DNA of 64,000 bases from DASYXT01 sp035934555 (GCA_035934555.1 DASYXT010000073.1:1-64000); one strand, 5' to 3'; positions 51,843-60,935 are shown, counted from the first letter of the stretch. Program-made: numbers and translations. Notes: a model not told the origin generated them from the letters alone.

Positions 51843-52077
51843 CCAGTATTGGGATTACACGTGAACCGGGGCGAAAGTTACAGGGAAATCCGGGGGTAGC
51901 GGGGCCACACGAGTGTGAGACAGAGTTGCGAAGACGCCTCACCGCAAGCGTCCAGTTGCTTTTCGAGCGCTTTGGCTTTATGACTAAGTGGGCATCAGGC
52001 AATTCGAGCGGGTCGGGCTCGGCTTTTCCCGCGCGAGCAGCCGTAAAACCGGGGCGTGGAAATGAGGACGGTTAGTT

Positions 52078-52386
52078 ATGGAACTGTATTTTCGTGATCT
52101 GATTTCTGAAGACGCGTCGCTGGACAAGTTGGTGGACGACTTAATGCTCGTCGTGCAGGGAGCTGAGGAGTTTGTCGAGGCGGCGGGGGCCGGCCTGCCA
52201 AAAGAGCATAAAGAGGAAATCGCCTCACGCCTGCAGCGCCTGAAGGAGGGTTGCCGGCAAATCAAGCGCCAGACCGTCCGCACCGCCCTCGCGACCGACA
52301 AGGTCCTGCGGCAATACCCGTATTCCTCCGCCGGGTTCGCCTTTGCCGCTGGGTTGTTATTCGGAGTTTGGCTCAAACGCCGGTAG
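52078..52386 (+). CDS. DUF883/ElaB-like membrane-anchored protein
   Basis: 102 residues. An amphipathic helical region (about 15-75, 'LVDDLMLVVQGAEEFVEAAG', 'ASRLQRLKEGCRQIKRQ') leads to the characteristic C-terminal 'YPYSSAGFAFAAGLLFGVWL' helix followed by KRR. This layout is that of the ElaB/YqjD/DUF883 family, tail-anchored inner-membrane proteins that can bind ribosomes in stationary phase. Function here is inferred from this layout only. It lies just after a 235-base divergent region that holds no other recognisable feature. Confidence 0.8.
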   Translation: MELYFRDLISEDASLDKLVDDLMLVVQGAEEFVEAAGAGLPKEHKEEIASRLQRLKEGCRQIKRQTVRTALATDKVLRQYPYSSAGFAFAAGLLFGVWLKRR

Positions 52387-52387
52387 C

Positions 52388-52516
52388 GGAGCGCGGACTC
52401 CAGTCTGACTTTAGTCCGCAGCAATATCCTAATGGCGGATTTGCCCCGATTCGCAGGCATGCTCAGCGATTGCACACTGCTGCAGGCTAAAGTCTGGCTA
52501 AAGTCCGCGCTGCGCT
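52388..52516. repeat. Palindromic element family B, copy 2
   Basis: The left arm (52388-52424) begins GGAGCGCGGACT and ends TAGTCCGCAGCAA. The right arm (about 52471-52516) has CTGCTGCAGGCTAAAG and ends AAGTCCGCGCTGCGC, inverted to the left. It starts at the stop codon of the DUF883-like gene and fills most of the gap to the glycoside hydrolase. This is the least regular of the three copies. Confidence 0.65.
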
Positions 52517-52569
52517 AAACGTATTTGTTTAAGCGTGACTCGTTCCGCTTTTGTCGCCAAAATCAGCGC

Positions 52570-53859
52570 ATGAAACGATGGCTTGGGCTTGCGCTTTTGC
52601 TTTCCTTCCGCGCAGTTGCCTCTGAAATTCCCGAACCCGTCCTGCCTCAGGGAGTCGGCATCAACATCCACTTTGTAACGGGCCACCAGCATGAACTCGA
52701 CCTCATCCAGGCGGCGGGCTTCAAGTTCGTGCGAATGGATTTTGCCTGGACAGCCATCGAGCGGCAGAAGGGCCAATACGATTGGTCCGAATACGAACAA
52801 TTGCTGCAACACCTGGACCAGCATGGTCTGCGCGCGATTCTGATCCTGGATTATTCCAACCCGCTGTACGAACAGAGCGTGACTTGCACCAATCCGATGA
52901 ACAATCAACTGCACACGACAATTGCGGCGCCGCAGCACCCGGAAAGCATCGCCGCCTTCACACGCTGGGCCGCCGCTGGTGTCGAACATTTCCGCAATCG
53001 CCACGTGCTGTGGGAAATCTGGAACGAACCTAATATTGAATTCTGGAGCCCACAACCGGATGCACAGCAGTACACGACACTGGCGCTGGCCACCTGCAAG
53101 GCGATTCGCCAGGTCGCACCCGAAGCGACGATCATCGGCCCTGCCTCCTCAACCTTCCCCTGGGATTTTTTGGAAACTTTGCTGAAATCCGGCGCGTTGG
53201 AATACCTCGATGCGGTCAGCGTCCACCCGTATCGCCAGTTCGACCGCCCGCCTGAGACCGCGGCGGCAGACTTTCATCGGCTCCGCGAAATGATCGACCG
53301 CTATGCGCCGCCTGGCCGCACCGGCAAAATCCCCATCCTCAGCGGTGAGTGGGGCTATACCAGCGCGACGCGCCGTGGCGTGTCGCTCCAGACGCAAGCC
53401 GCCTTCGCCGTGCGGCAGCAATTGGCCAATCTGCTCGAGGGTGTTCCTCTCTCGATCTGGTATGACTTAAGCAATGACGGGCGCAACCCCGCCGAGCGGG
53501 AGGAGAATTTCGGCACGATGTACTCCGACCTCAAGCCCAAGCCGGCCTATCTCGCGCTGAAGTTGATGACAAAACAATTGTCCGGGTTCGGCATTGCGCG
53601 CCGGTTGCCCATCGAGAACAGCGACGATTACGTGCTCAGTTTTACGAATTCTGCCGGCGCCAGCAAGCTCGTCGCCTGGACCCTCGGTAAGCCTCACGCT
53701 TACGGCTTGCAACTTAGCCAGGCTCACGCAACGGGGGCCAACATAACGATGGGTGACGGCTCGGCTCGCCCGGTAGCAATCGATTCCGGGCGGTTGCGGC
53801 TCGAATTGCAGGCGATGCCGCAATACGTCACCCTCGGGATGCAGACCACCCAACGTTAA
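52570..53859 (+). CDS. Secreted glycoside hydrolase, clan GH-A type
   Basis: 429 residues from the ATG at 52570 (signal peptide MKRWLGLALLLSFRAVA). It is a TIM-barrel glycosidase: acid/base E153 in EIWNEPN and nucleophile E260 in LSGEWGYTS lie about 107 residues apart, as in clan GH-A families such as GH5/GH39. 'GFKFVRMDFAWTAIERQKGQ' is the usual first-strand segment. The last ~80 residues form a beta-rich accessory part ('LVAWTLGKPHAYGLQLS'). Substrate (xylan, mannan, glucan or host glycan) cannot be decided. It is transcribed alone. Confidence 0.85.
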   Translation: MKRWLGLALLLSFRAVASEIPEPVLPQGVGINIHFVTGHQHELDLIQAAGFKFVRMDFAWTAIERQKGQYDWSEYEQLLQHLDQHGLRAILILDYSNPLYEQSVTCTNPMNNQLHTTIAAPQHPESIAAFTRWAAAGVEHFRNRHVLWEIWNEPNIEFWSPQPDAQQYTTLALATCKAIRQVAPEATIIGPASSTFPWDFLETLLKSGALEYLDAVSVHPYRQFDRPPETAAADFHRLREMIDRYAPPGRTGKIPILSGEWGYTSATRRGVSLQTQAAFAVRQQLANLLEGVPLSIWYDLSNDGRNPAEREENFGTMYSDLKPKPAYLALKLMTKQLSGFGIARRLPIENSDDYVLSFTNSAGASKLVAWTLGKPHAYGLQLSQAHATGANITMGDGSARPVAIDSGRLRLELQAMPQYVTLGMQTTQR

Positions 53860-53915
53860 CACCCAGCGCCCAAGGCGCTCATTGACACCGCAGCCGGCGA
53901 GGGCAGATTCTCCCT

Positions 53916-55145
53916 ATGCAAGCCCCGCGCAAGAGAATCCGCACCCAGGCAGGCACTCGGTCGCACGCCGAGCTCCCGGCAGCCCATTCTGCGCCCGGAG
54001 CAGAAGCCGCTTCAGACGACCGCCTCCTCACCCGCACGGAACAAAGCCCGTTCCAGGGTCTAATCATTCGTGACCGTGACCCGGAGAACCTCGAGTACCC
54101 TTTTTCATCGCTGAACACCGCGCTGACCCCCAACGAGCAGTTCTTTGTGCGCAGCCATTTTCCTGTGCCACAGCTCAATTCCGCCCAGTGGCGTCTCAAA
54201 GTGGAGGGACAAGTGAAGCGCCCGTTGGAGTTAAGCTACGAGGCCATCACGAGGATGCCACCGCGCACGAGCAGAATGGTCATGGAGTGCGCCGGCAACA
54301 GCCGCATCTTCCTTTCGCCTAAGGTAGGCGGGCTCCAGTGGGAATTGGGCGCGGTCGGCAATGCCGAATGGACCGGCGTCCGACTCAGCGACGTGCTGGA
54401 CCTGGCTGGCATTAAGGCCAATGCGGTGGAGGTTGTGCTCGAAGGGGCCGATAGCGGCGAAATAAAAAAGGAGCCGCTCTCGCCTGGGAAAATCAATTAT
54501 GCGCGCAGTCTGCCGCTGGCCAAAGCATTGGATCGTGAGGTCTTGCTGGCGTACCGGATGAACGGCGAGCCGCTCAGCCCGGCTCACGGCTACCCCTTGC
54601 GCGCCGTAGTCAGCGGCTGGTACGGCATGGCTTCGGTTAAATGGGTCACACGCCTGGTGGTCATCGATCGCGTCTTCCGCGGCTATTTCCAGACCTCCGA
54701 TTACACCTTTTGGGAGCGCCGCGACGGATTGCCGATTCAATTGCTGCCTGTGGGCGAAATGGAGGTGAAAGCGGAAATCGCTCGGCCCGCGCTCCACGAA
54801 GTGTTGCCCGCAGGCTCGATTTACCGCGTGCATGGAGCAGCTTGGACCGGCGAGTCGGAAATCGAGCAGGTCGAGTTGAGCAGCGACAGCGGAAAAACCT
54901 GGGTGCGGGCGCACCTGCTGGGCGTTGCCGGCGGCCATGGTTGGCGCCTATGGGAACATCATTGGCGCACGCCTGCTCAACCAGGGCGTTACACGCTCAT
55001 GGCGCGGGCTACCGACGCTCGCGGCCGAACTCAACCCTTGGAACGCGATCCGCATCGCGGCACATACATTATCAGTCATGTGCAGCCGATTGAAATTGAA
55101 GTGCGCAAAGCCACTAACGGCGCGGCCGAAAGTTACGCGATTTAA
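53916..55145 (+). CDS. Sulfite oxidase-type molybdopterin enzyme
   Basis: 409 residues. The molybdopterin-binding domain has the catalytic cysteine C125 in MVMECAGNSR, 'GGLQWELGAVGNAEWTGVRL' and 'GYPLRAVVSGWYGMASVKWV'. A C-terminal dimerisation domain (Mo-co_dimer) starts around 285 ('GAAWTGESEIEQVELSSDSG' and 'WRLWEHHWRTPAQPGRYTLM'). Sulfite oxidases convert sulfite to sulfate; related enzymes act on other substrates. There is no haem domain and no Tat or other signal peptide at this start (MQAPRKRIRTQAG), so either it is cytosolic or the export signal is degenerate. No molybdenum-cofactor or cytochrome gene is adjacent. Confidence 0.88.
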   Translation: MQAPRKRIRTQAGTRSHAELPAAHSAPGAEAASDDRLLTRTEQSPFQGLIIRDRDPENLEYPFSSLNTALTPNEQFFVRSHFPVPQLNSAQWRLKVEGQVKRPLELSYEAITRMPPRTSRMVMECAGNSRIFLSPKVGGLQWELGAVGNAEWTGVRLSDVLDLAGIKANAVEVVLEGADSGEIKKEPLSPGKINYARSLPLAKALDREVLLAYRMNGEPLSPAHGYPLRAVVSGWYGMASVKWVTRLVVIDRVFRGYFQTSDYTFWERRDGLPIQLLPVGEMEVKAEIARPALHEVLPAGSIYRVHGAAWTGESEIEQVELSSDSGKTWVRAHLLGVAGGHGWRLWEHHWRTPAQPGRYTLMARATDARGRTQPLERDPHRGTYIISHVQPIEIEVRKATNGAAESYAI

Positions 55146-55261
55146 CTAAAACCGCGCCAACTTGGACCTTGCGGAAGGCAGCCATCGTTTCGGCATTAGT
55201 GTATCCCTCCCATCTTTGCCACCTGCGCAATCTGTGGCTTTCTTTCCGTGGCTTTCCGACT

Positions 55262-55990
55262 TCAAGGCTGGATGTTGGGCGTTGAATCCTCGGTGTTCGT
55301 CTTTTGGGCCGGCGCGTCCGGGTCCTCCAGGGCGAACAGCTCTAATTCCTGCGCCATCGGCCGGAAGGGCGAGAAAGTGCGGCGATGCAACGCGCAGGGC
55401 CCCAGGGCCTCAATGGCCGCCAGATGCTGCGGCGTCCCGTAGCCTTTATGTTCGGCGAAGCCATAACCCGGAAATTGCTTCTCGTACTCGACCATCAGCC
55501 GGTCACGCGTGACCTTGGCCAACACACTCGCCGCGGCGATGGAATAACTGCGCGCGTCGCCCTGCACTAATGCGGTCTGCGGATACGTCAGCCAGCGAAT
55601 TCGCAACCCATCGACCAGCACATGCTCCGGTCGGGGTTGCAATTGGTCAAGGGCCTGGTTCATCGCGCGCCAGGCTGCCTGGCGAATGTTAATCTGATCG
55701 ATCAGCTCGACCTCGACCGTCGCGATGGCGTACTTCACATCCGGCAACGAAGCCAGCACCGTGAAATATTTCTGGCGTTGCTCCGGACTGAGTTGCTTTG
55801 AATCGTTGAGGCCGCGCAGCTTGCGGCAGAGCCCCTCCTGCAACCAGGTGGCTGGAAACATCACCGCGGCGGCCACCACCGGTCCGGCCAGCGGCCCGCA
55901 ACCAGCCTCGTCCACACCGGCGACCAGCGGGCAGCCGCGGCCCCAGAGGTCGCACTCGTAGGACAATCGATGCCAGAATTTCGCGCTCAT
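55262..55990 (-). CDS. rnhB: Ribonuclease HII
   Basis: Removes ribonucleotides from DNA and RNA primers. 242 residues. The catalytic D27-E28 lie in VAGVDEAGCGPLAGPVVAAA; further blocks are 'LNDSKQLSPEQRQ', the aspartate in 'EHVLVDGLRIRW' and 'YSIAAASVLAKVTRDRLMVE' with the late aspartate. 'YGFAEHKGYGTPQHL' and 'HRRTFSPF' are also family motifs. The C-terminus extends ~20 residues with an Asp/Thr-rich tail. Convergent with the sulfite oxidase gene across 116 bases; divergent from the TPR gene. Confidence 0.95.
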   Translation of the reverse strand: MSAKFWHRLSYECDLWGRGCPLVAGVDEAGCGPLAGPVVAAAVMFPATWLQEGLCRKLRGLNDSKQLSPEQRQKYFTVLASLPDVKYAIATVEVELIDQINIRQAAWRAMNQALDQLQPRPEHVLVDGLRIRWLTYPQTALVQGDARSYSIAAASVLAKVTRDRLMVEYEKQFPGYGFAEHKGYGTPQHLAAIEALGPCALHRRTFSPFRPMAQELELFALEDPDAPAQKTNTEDSTPNIQP

Positions 55991-56045
55991 CTCTTGCTGC
56001 CTCTATCGAACCATTAACCCGCGCCGCGCAGCAAGCAAACAAGCC

Positions 56046-56073
56046 GATTATAATCCAAGCGCGGCTTGACAAC
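56046..56073 (-). promoter_or_regulatory. Possible divergent promoter region (rnhB side)
   Basis: The palindrome GATTATAATC (56046-56055) provides TATAAT on both strands. On the minus strand it lies about 60 bases upstream of rnhB with TTGTCA 14 bases further upstream (67-72 in 56xxx), a spacing shorter than ideal. On the plus strand TTGACA at 56066-56071 has no good -10 partner. Confidence 0.25.
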
Positions 56074-56167
56074 CGGGGGGGTTGCGCACAAAGCTCACCT
56101 GCGGATGAGCAGAACACGGCGTGGCCAGAATATTTATCGCCGGCAGCGCGGTGGCTGCTCGACCCGG

Positions 56168-57211
56168 ATGTTCATGAACTCTCATTCTTTTTTCCCCTGT
56201 TTGTTCGCTTTGGCGTTGGGCTGCTCGGTGGTGACGGGCCGCGCCGCCGGAACCAACGCAGCCCCCGCCAGCACGAATCTAGTCCAGGTCGAGGACCCCA
56301 GCTCACAAGAAGTGCTCCGAGCTTACCTGCAACTCCAGGAACAGCTCCATGCCACCCAGCTCTCCATTGAGGAAAACCAGCGTGAGGCCAAAGAATCTGC
56401 CGCCAAGAGCGCCGAGGCGCTGAACAACCGGATGGACATGCTGGAGCACGCGATTTCTGCTCAGCGCAGCAGTGAATTGGAGACGATGCAAAGCTCCAAT
56501 CGAGTTATGGTAATTGTCGCAGGGGCCTTTGCCGTGATTGGATTCATCGCGATGTTGCTGATGGCCTATTTTCAGTGGCGCACGGTCAATGGCCTGGCCC
56601 AACTCTCGACCGCCTTGCCGGCCCCGCGCGGCCTGGGGCCGGCACCGGCCCTGGCGGCACTCGGCCCAGGGGATGACTTGCCGGCCTCCACCGATCCGGC
56701 CGAGCAATCCAATTTGCGGTTGCTGGGGGCTCTGGAGCATTTGGAGAAACGGCTCTATCAAATTGAACACACCCCTGCTGCGCCAGCCGAGATTGCGGCA
56801 ACTGACGCTGCACGCGCCCCCAAACCCAATTCCCAAGCCAATGGGCATTCCCCGGAAAACGGAGCCGAACCAGCCACCGCGGGCGCGGCGCCCATCCCCG
56901 AACTGTTGCGCGAGGGCGAAATGCTGCTGAACCGCGACGATGCCCAAGGAGCCTTGGGGCGGTTCGAGTCGGCTTTGGCGCTGGACCCAGCCAACCCGGA
57001 AGCATTGGTAAAGAAAGGCAGCGCGCTGGAGCGGTTGCAGAAACTGGATGAGGCGCTGGATTGTTACAACCGGGCGCTGGCCGCGGACAATTCAATGACC
57101 ATTGCCTATCTGCACAAAGGCGGGTTGTGCAACCGGCTCGAACGATTTCAAGAGGCGCTCGACTGCTACGAGCGGGCATTGCAATCGCAGGAAAAACCAG
57201 GGAAAACCTGA
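56168..57211 (+). CDS. Membrane-anchored TPR protein
   Basis: 347 residues (ATG at 56168 or 56174). A signal peptide (NSHSFFPCLFALALGCSVVT) is followed by a coiled coil (about 45-105, 'EVLRAYLQLQEQLHATQLSI'), then a transmembrane helix at about 115-140 (VMVIVAGAFAVIGFIAMLLM), an Ala/Pro linker, and two to three TPR units near the end ('EGEMLLNRDDAQGALGRFES', 'LVKKGSALERLQKLDEALDC'). By the signal peptide plus helix the coiled coil would be periplasmic and the TPRs cytosolic. Probably a scaffold; partner unknown. It is divergent from rnhB. Confidence 0.75.
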   Translation: MFMNSHSFFPCLFALALGCSVVTGRAAGTNAAPASTNLVQVEDPSSQEVLRAYLQLQEQLHATQLSIEENQREAKESAAKSAEALNNRMDMLEHAISAQRSSELETMQSSNRVMVIVAGAFAVIGFIAMLLMAYFQWRTVNGLAQLSTALPAPRGLGPAPALAALGPGDDLPASTDPAEQSNLRLLGALEHLEKRLYQIEHTPAAPAEIAATDAARAPKPNSQANGHSPENGAEPATAGAAPIPELLREGEMLLNRDDAQGALGRFESALALDPANPEALVKKGSALERLQKLDEALDCYNRALAADNSMTIAYLHKGGLCNRLERFQEALDCYERALQSQEKPGKT

Positions 57212-57213
57212 GC

Positions 57214-57319
57214 GGAGCGCGGACATTCCTGTCCGCAGCAGTGTCTCAGACCAAGATTCCTGTTAAACCGAGCCGCGCTTTCGTTCGGAAGTTGCTGCGG
57301 ACAAGAATGTCCGCGCCCC
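57214..57319. repeat. Palindromic element family B, copy 3
   Basis: The cleanest copy. Left arm 57214-57240 contains the hairpin GCGGACA-TTCC-TGTCCGC followed by AGCA; right arm 57291-57319 contains GCTGCGGACA-agaa-TGTCCGCGC in inverted orientation. It occupies the 114 bases between the convergent TPR gene and the hypothetical gene on the minus strand, as a terminator-like element would. Confidence 0.85.
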
Positions 57320-57325
57320 AGTGCT

Positions 57326-57793
57326 TTACCAGAGGAATGAGGCTTGCTGCGACAACAGTTGCGAGCCTTCCCAGAGCGTGACGCGCCACGCCACAACGCC
57401 GCCGAAGCGCTTATAAGCCTCGCCTTCCAGATTCAGAGTTGTCCAATGGCTAAACCAGCCCCCCTTGGGCGTGAGTGGTTCTTCCAAGGTGGTTCGTTTG
57501 GGCAAATTTCCTTCCGCGCTGCCGCGCAATTCTACGCGGACCTTAAGCGGGGCACCGGCCAGGCCCTTGGTTTTCCATTGCACGAAGAACCGCACTCCTG
57601 AACGTCGCTCAGGATGATCCCTCAAGATCGCTTGATAGGCGTCGCGGTCATAGAGGCTCGGGGTCAAGCTGGTGTGCCCCTTAAGGTCAACGTACTCCGG
57701 CAAAACTTTGATCACCCGGCCTGAGGCGGCCATGGCCTGTGGCTGCAGCCATAATCCGCCAATCAAAACCAGGCAAATGAGCACGCCGCGCAT
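57326..57793 (-). CDS. Small secreted hypothetical protein
   Basis: 155 residues from the ATG at 57793 (159 if started at 57805). A signal peptide (MRGVLICLVLIGGLWLQPQA, then AMAA) is followed by a ~125-residue domain, 'RVIKVLPEYVDLKGHTSLTP', 'LYDRDAYQAILRDHPERRSG', 'VRFFVQWKTKGL' and 'GVVAWRVTLWEGSQLLSQQA', predicted beta-rich from alternating residues. I do not recognise a family. Secretion or periplasmic location is inferred. Its stop is 7 bases from the palindromic element on the other side. Confidence 0.65.
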   Translation of the reverse strand: MRGVLICLVLIGGLWLQPQAMAASGRVIKVLPEYVDLKGHTSLTPSLYDRDAYQAILRDHPERRSGVRFFVQWKTKGLAGAPLKVRVELRGSAEGNLPKRTTLEEPLTPKGGWFSHWTTLNLEGEAYKRFGGVVAWRVTLWEGSQLLSQQASFLW

Positions 57794-57843
57794 GGCGGCA
57801 ACCATAGCGCGCCGCCTCCAGGATTCAAGGATATCGTGGTCCT

Positions 57844-57895
57844 AACTAACCTTAACCATCTTAATCTTAATCTTAATCGTAATCGCGAATCCCGA
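57844..57895 (-). repeat. GATTAN hexamer tandem array, copy 2 (minus strand)
   Basis: Read on the minus strand the units are GATTAC, GATTAA, GATTAA, GATTAA, then GATGGTTAAGGTTAG, the same hexamer as at 10108-10169. It sits in the 123-base gap between the start of the small secreted protein gene (57793) and the end of the AsmA-like gene (57917). Confidence 0.7.
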
Positions 57896-57916
57896 TTTTG
57901 ATTAAGATCCGGATCC

Positions 57917-60900
57917 TTACTGCGGCAACGGCGAAAACGTTGGGCGCTCGTTTGGCTCCTCGATCAACAGGTTCTTGATCGTTTTAAGGGGATGAAAAGG
58001 CATCAACAGCAATCGGGGGATAAGAAAGACCGGCTCCAGCTTCGGGTTGCTCACTTCGCCGGTGACCTTGTACTCAAACAGTTTTGTCACCGGCCAGAAA
58101 ACGGTGCTGACCAGCGGGCCGACGACCCACATATCGCGCAACAGCTCCGCTTCGACGCGGGCATTGACCTGTTGCTGCAAATCCAACGAGCCGCGGTACT
58201 GGAGCCGCATCGCCTGGGAGCGGATTTCCAGATCGCGCGACCAGATCACTCCGTTGGTCATTTCGAAGGTGCAGTTTGCCGCCGTCGCGCGGCTATTCCC
58301 AAGCCCGGGAACGATACCGTTGAGCACGGGACTGAAAATGCCGAACAGCCGGATCTCCCAGATCAACCCGTCGGCCAGGGCGAGGTCGCCATAGCCATTG
58401 AGCGAGTGCAAATCTTCCGTGTTCCCATGCGTTACCACCAGATGGCTGGCGAGCCGGCCGTCGAGCTGGTTGGTGCCCGCCACCAGGTCAGCCATCAGCG
58501 CGTGCAGTTGGGTGTTGGTGGTCGCTACGGAAAACCGAAATTCCGCGCCTTGCCGTGCAGAAAAGTCGAAGGAAGCCGCGCCATCGGCCAGGCCGCCATA
58601 AAACTCCATGTGCACCGGACTCACTTCGAGTCTTTTGCCGGCCCAATGCACATGCCCGGTAATATGAGGCAGGTGGAACCGCCACCATTGGAAGGGACCG
58701 CCCGCGAGATCGAAATGCAAATCGGCCTGTTCCTCACCGCGCAGCGGGATAGTGCCGTACACGTGCGCGGTCGGCGGCTCCAGGAACTGATAAGCCTCGA
58801 TGGCGCGGACGATGTGCGGGCCAATCGCGCGGGCCACCAGCATCGGCGGCAGCGTGCTGACCCCATTGGTGAGGAATGCCACTTGCGAGGCTAAATCCAC
58901 AGTTAAACCGTCGGCGTGGGCGGCGCGGGAGCCGCACTGAACCCGCGGCTGAATAAGACGAAGCGCACGATTGGTGTACTGCACTTGCGTTTCCAAACGG
59001 CTGATCGGTTCGCTGCGGAACGCCAGGTTGGTGATGGCAACCCGCCCTTTGAACCCTGTAAGGTCCGGCTCATGAAATCGGCCCCAGAGTTCGAGCTCGA
59101 CCCCCGGTGGCTGGCTGAAAGTAAACAGGTCCAGCCCCTTGGTTTCCTGCTCCCCCAACACCGGGCGTAACACACGCACATCCACGTGGCTGGTGATGCG
59201 CCAATAAAAATCCTTTGTCCGCTCATTAGCACGATGCTCCGCCAAAACCTCTCCTTCCGGTCGCACTAATCGGAGGTCGGGCAAATGCCAGCACAAATTG
59301 GAATAAGTGACATGCGAGTGGGCGGCGGTGAACGGCACGTGGCGGAAACTGCCCCCTTGCGGGATATTGAATTCGCCGGCGAGATATAACGTTGGTTGGA
59401 CCTCGCCGCGCCAATCCGGCTGGCGGTTGGTCCAGGCCGGCAGGATGACGCTGGCCTGGCCGCTAATCACCGGCGCACTCACCCATTGATAAGGTTCGAG
59501 CCACTGGTGGGCGCCTTCCGGCAGCAAGGGCTCGAGCTTGTGCGGATCGAAATCCGAATTGAGCCTGGCCGCGAGCAGGCGAGTCGCAACGTTCAGCTCG
59601 ACCTGGGCGTCAAGCCGGCCACCGTAAAGCGACACCTCGAGGTTGGTCAGCGACAAGCCAGGTGGGGCCCATGCTCCGCCGAAAACGACGCGTTCAGCGC
59701 GAATTTCGTCCGCGGCGACATCGTGCAACTGGCAGTCATAATGCAGTTGATAAGGCGCCAGATTGGTCCACCAGGCCCACGAATCATCCCACGCCGCAGG
59801 CACTGTCGGCAAGCTGAGGGAACCATGCCATTGCAGACGCCCGGCCGAACCCCATTGGCTTTCCACGGCGGTCAGGTTGAGCGCGCCCTCTCCGGAAACC
59901 GGCACAAGGTTCGTCAGTGAGTGCAGCCAATCCGCCGTGAATAGCAGTTGCTTCCCGTGCCCCCACTCCGTCTGGAGCGTTTTGGCCGAAAGCCGCAAGG
60001 AGCCCTGCACGAGGCTCGAGCGGGAATTGTGGCTGGCAAGCCGCATATCCAGCACGAAGTTGGTAATGGAACCCCAGCGGGTCTGGGCGGCGAGGGCTTC
60101 GAGGTTGACTCTGGCATGCGACAGCCCGTTGGTATCGGCGGGAAAGAGTCGGCCGGTGAAGCGACCCCGCGTCACCGCGCCCCAGGGAGTTTGTGCATCC
60201 GGCGCAGCCACCAACAGCAGCACGCCAAAAGTTTGCAGGTCGCGGGCATCTCCACGCACATCCAAGCGCAATTCCGGCGGCGCTGAGAAATGAATCCGCG
60301 CGAGGGTGTCGGCCAGTTTTTCCAGCCGGGCAGGCCAGCTTGGAGCCTGACCCGGCGCAGCAGGCGTGCTGCGCAGGAATTCCCATTGCCGCGCCGCCGA
60401 TGCATTGGCCACCAGCGCGGAGAGATTGACTTCGGCGCCGGCGAAGGAGGCGCGGAAATTATCCACCGACCACCTATCATCGGGGAGGAACCGGAGGTCG
60501 GCGTGGATGCGTTCGACGGAGAGTTGCCGGGGTGTTTGATTGGTGTCGGGCAAGGGCCAGACCAGGTGGCCTTGGCGCAGGCTGAGGGAATCGACCTGCA
60601 GCTCGAGCCGCGCAAGGGCGTGATGGTTCAGCAGCACCTGCACTTCGCGCAAAGTGAGTTGTGGGCCGCCGCCAGAACCACTCCGCCCGAACCGAACGTC
60701 TTCGGCCATAATCGCGCCAGTCCAGCGCAGCCGCAGCCGCGAAAACTGCAAGTCGATGCCACGGGCTCGCAGTTTGTCCAGCAGCGGCCGTTTGAGGAAC
60801 CCCGGCAACCCGACCTGATTTAGGTAGATGAACCCGGCCAGGAGAGCCAAAATCACCAGCCACACCACCATCCGGAACCGCCGAAAGTAAATGCGACAAA

Positions 60901-60934
60901 GTCGCCAAAACCGCCGTTTGGGTCGCGGAGGCAT
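57917..60934 (-). CDS. AsmA-like / DUF3971-type large envelope protein
   Basis: 1005 residues from the ATG at 60934. A basic N-terminus and one transmembrane helix (about 20-40, FRMVVWLVILALLAGFIYLN) anchor it in the inner membrane; the rest is a long periplasmic stretch of alternating beta-strands as in the AsmA/TamB class, with 'RARGIDLQFSRLRLRWTGAI' near the start and 'FGIFSPVLNGIVPGLGNSRA' in the AsmA-like C-terminal region. Such proteins form hydrophobic grooves carrying phospholipids between membranes. It starts one base from the end of the DUF4340 gene, hence one operon. A further frame upstream is only the overlap with that gene. Confidence 0.7.
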   Translation of the reverse strand: MPPRPKRRFWRLCRIYFRRFRMVVWLVILALLAGFIYLNQVGLPGFLKRPLLDKLRARGIDLQFSRLRLRWTGAIMAEDVRFGRSGSGGGPQLTLREVQVLLNHHALARLELQVDSLSLRQGHLVWPLPDTNQTPRQLSVERIHADLRFLPDDRWSVDNFRASFAGAEVNLSALVANASAARQWEFLRSTPAAPGQAPSWPARLEKLADTLARIHFSAPPELRLDVRGDARDLQTFGVLLLVAAPDAQTPWGAVTRGRFTGRLFPADTNGLSHARVNLEALAAQTRWGSITNFVLDMRLASHNSRSSLVQGSLRLSAKTLQTEWGHGKQLLFTADWLHSLTNLVPVSGEGALNLTAVESQWGSAGRLQWHGSLSLPTVPAAWDDSWAWWTNLAPYQLHYDCQLHDVAADEIRAERVVFGGAWAPPGLSLTNLEVSLYGGRLDAQVELNVATRLLAARLNSDFDPHKLEPLLPEGAHQWLEPYQWVSAPVISGQASVILPAWTNRQPDWRGEVQPTLYLAGEFNIPQGGSFRHVPFTAAHSHVTYSNLCWHLPDLRLVRPEGEVLAEHRANERTKDFYWRITSHVDVRVLRPVLGEQETKGLDLFTFSQPPGVELELWGRFHEPDLTGFKGRVAITNLAFRSEPISRLETQVQYTNRALRLIQPRVQCGSRAAHADGLTVDLASQVAFLTNGVSTLPPMLVARAIGPHIVRAIEAYQFLEPPTAHVYGTIPLRGEEQADLHFDLAGGPFQWWRFHLPHITGHVHWAGKRLEVSPVHMEFYGGLADGAASFDFSARQGAEFRFSVATTNTQLHALMADLVAGTNQLDGRLASHLVVTHGNTEDLHSLNGYGDLALADGLIWEIRLFGIFSPVLNGIVPGLGNSRATAANCTFEMTNGVIWSRDLEIRSQAMRLQYRGSLDLQQQVNARVEAELLRDMWVVGPLVSTVFWPVTKLFEYKVTGEVSNPKLEPVFLIPRLLLMPFHPLKTIKNLLIEEPNERPTFSPLPQ

Positions 60935-60935
60935 G

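Noticed and set aside
56066..56094. Plus-strand promoter for the TPR gene at TTGACA 56066
   Set aside because: No acceptable -10 hexamer lies 16-18 bases downstream.
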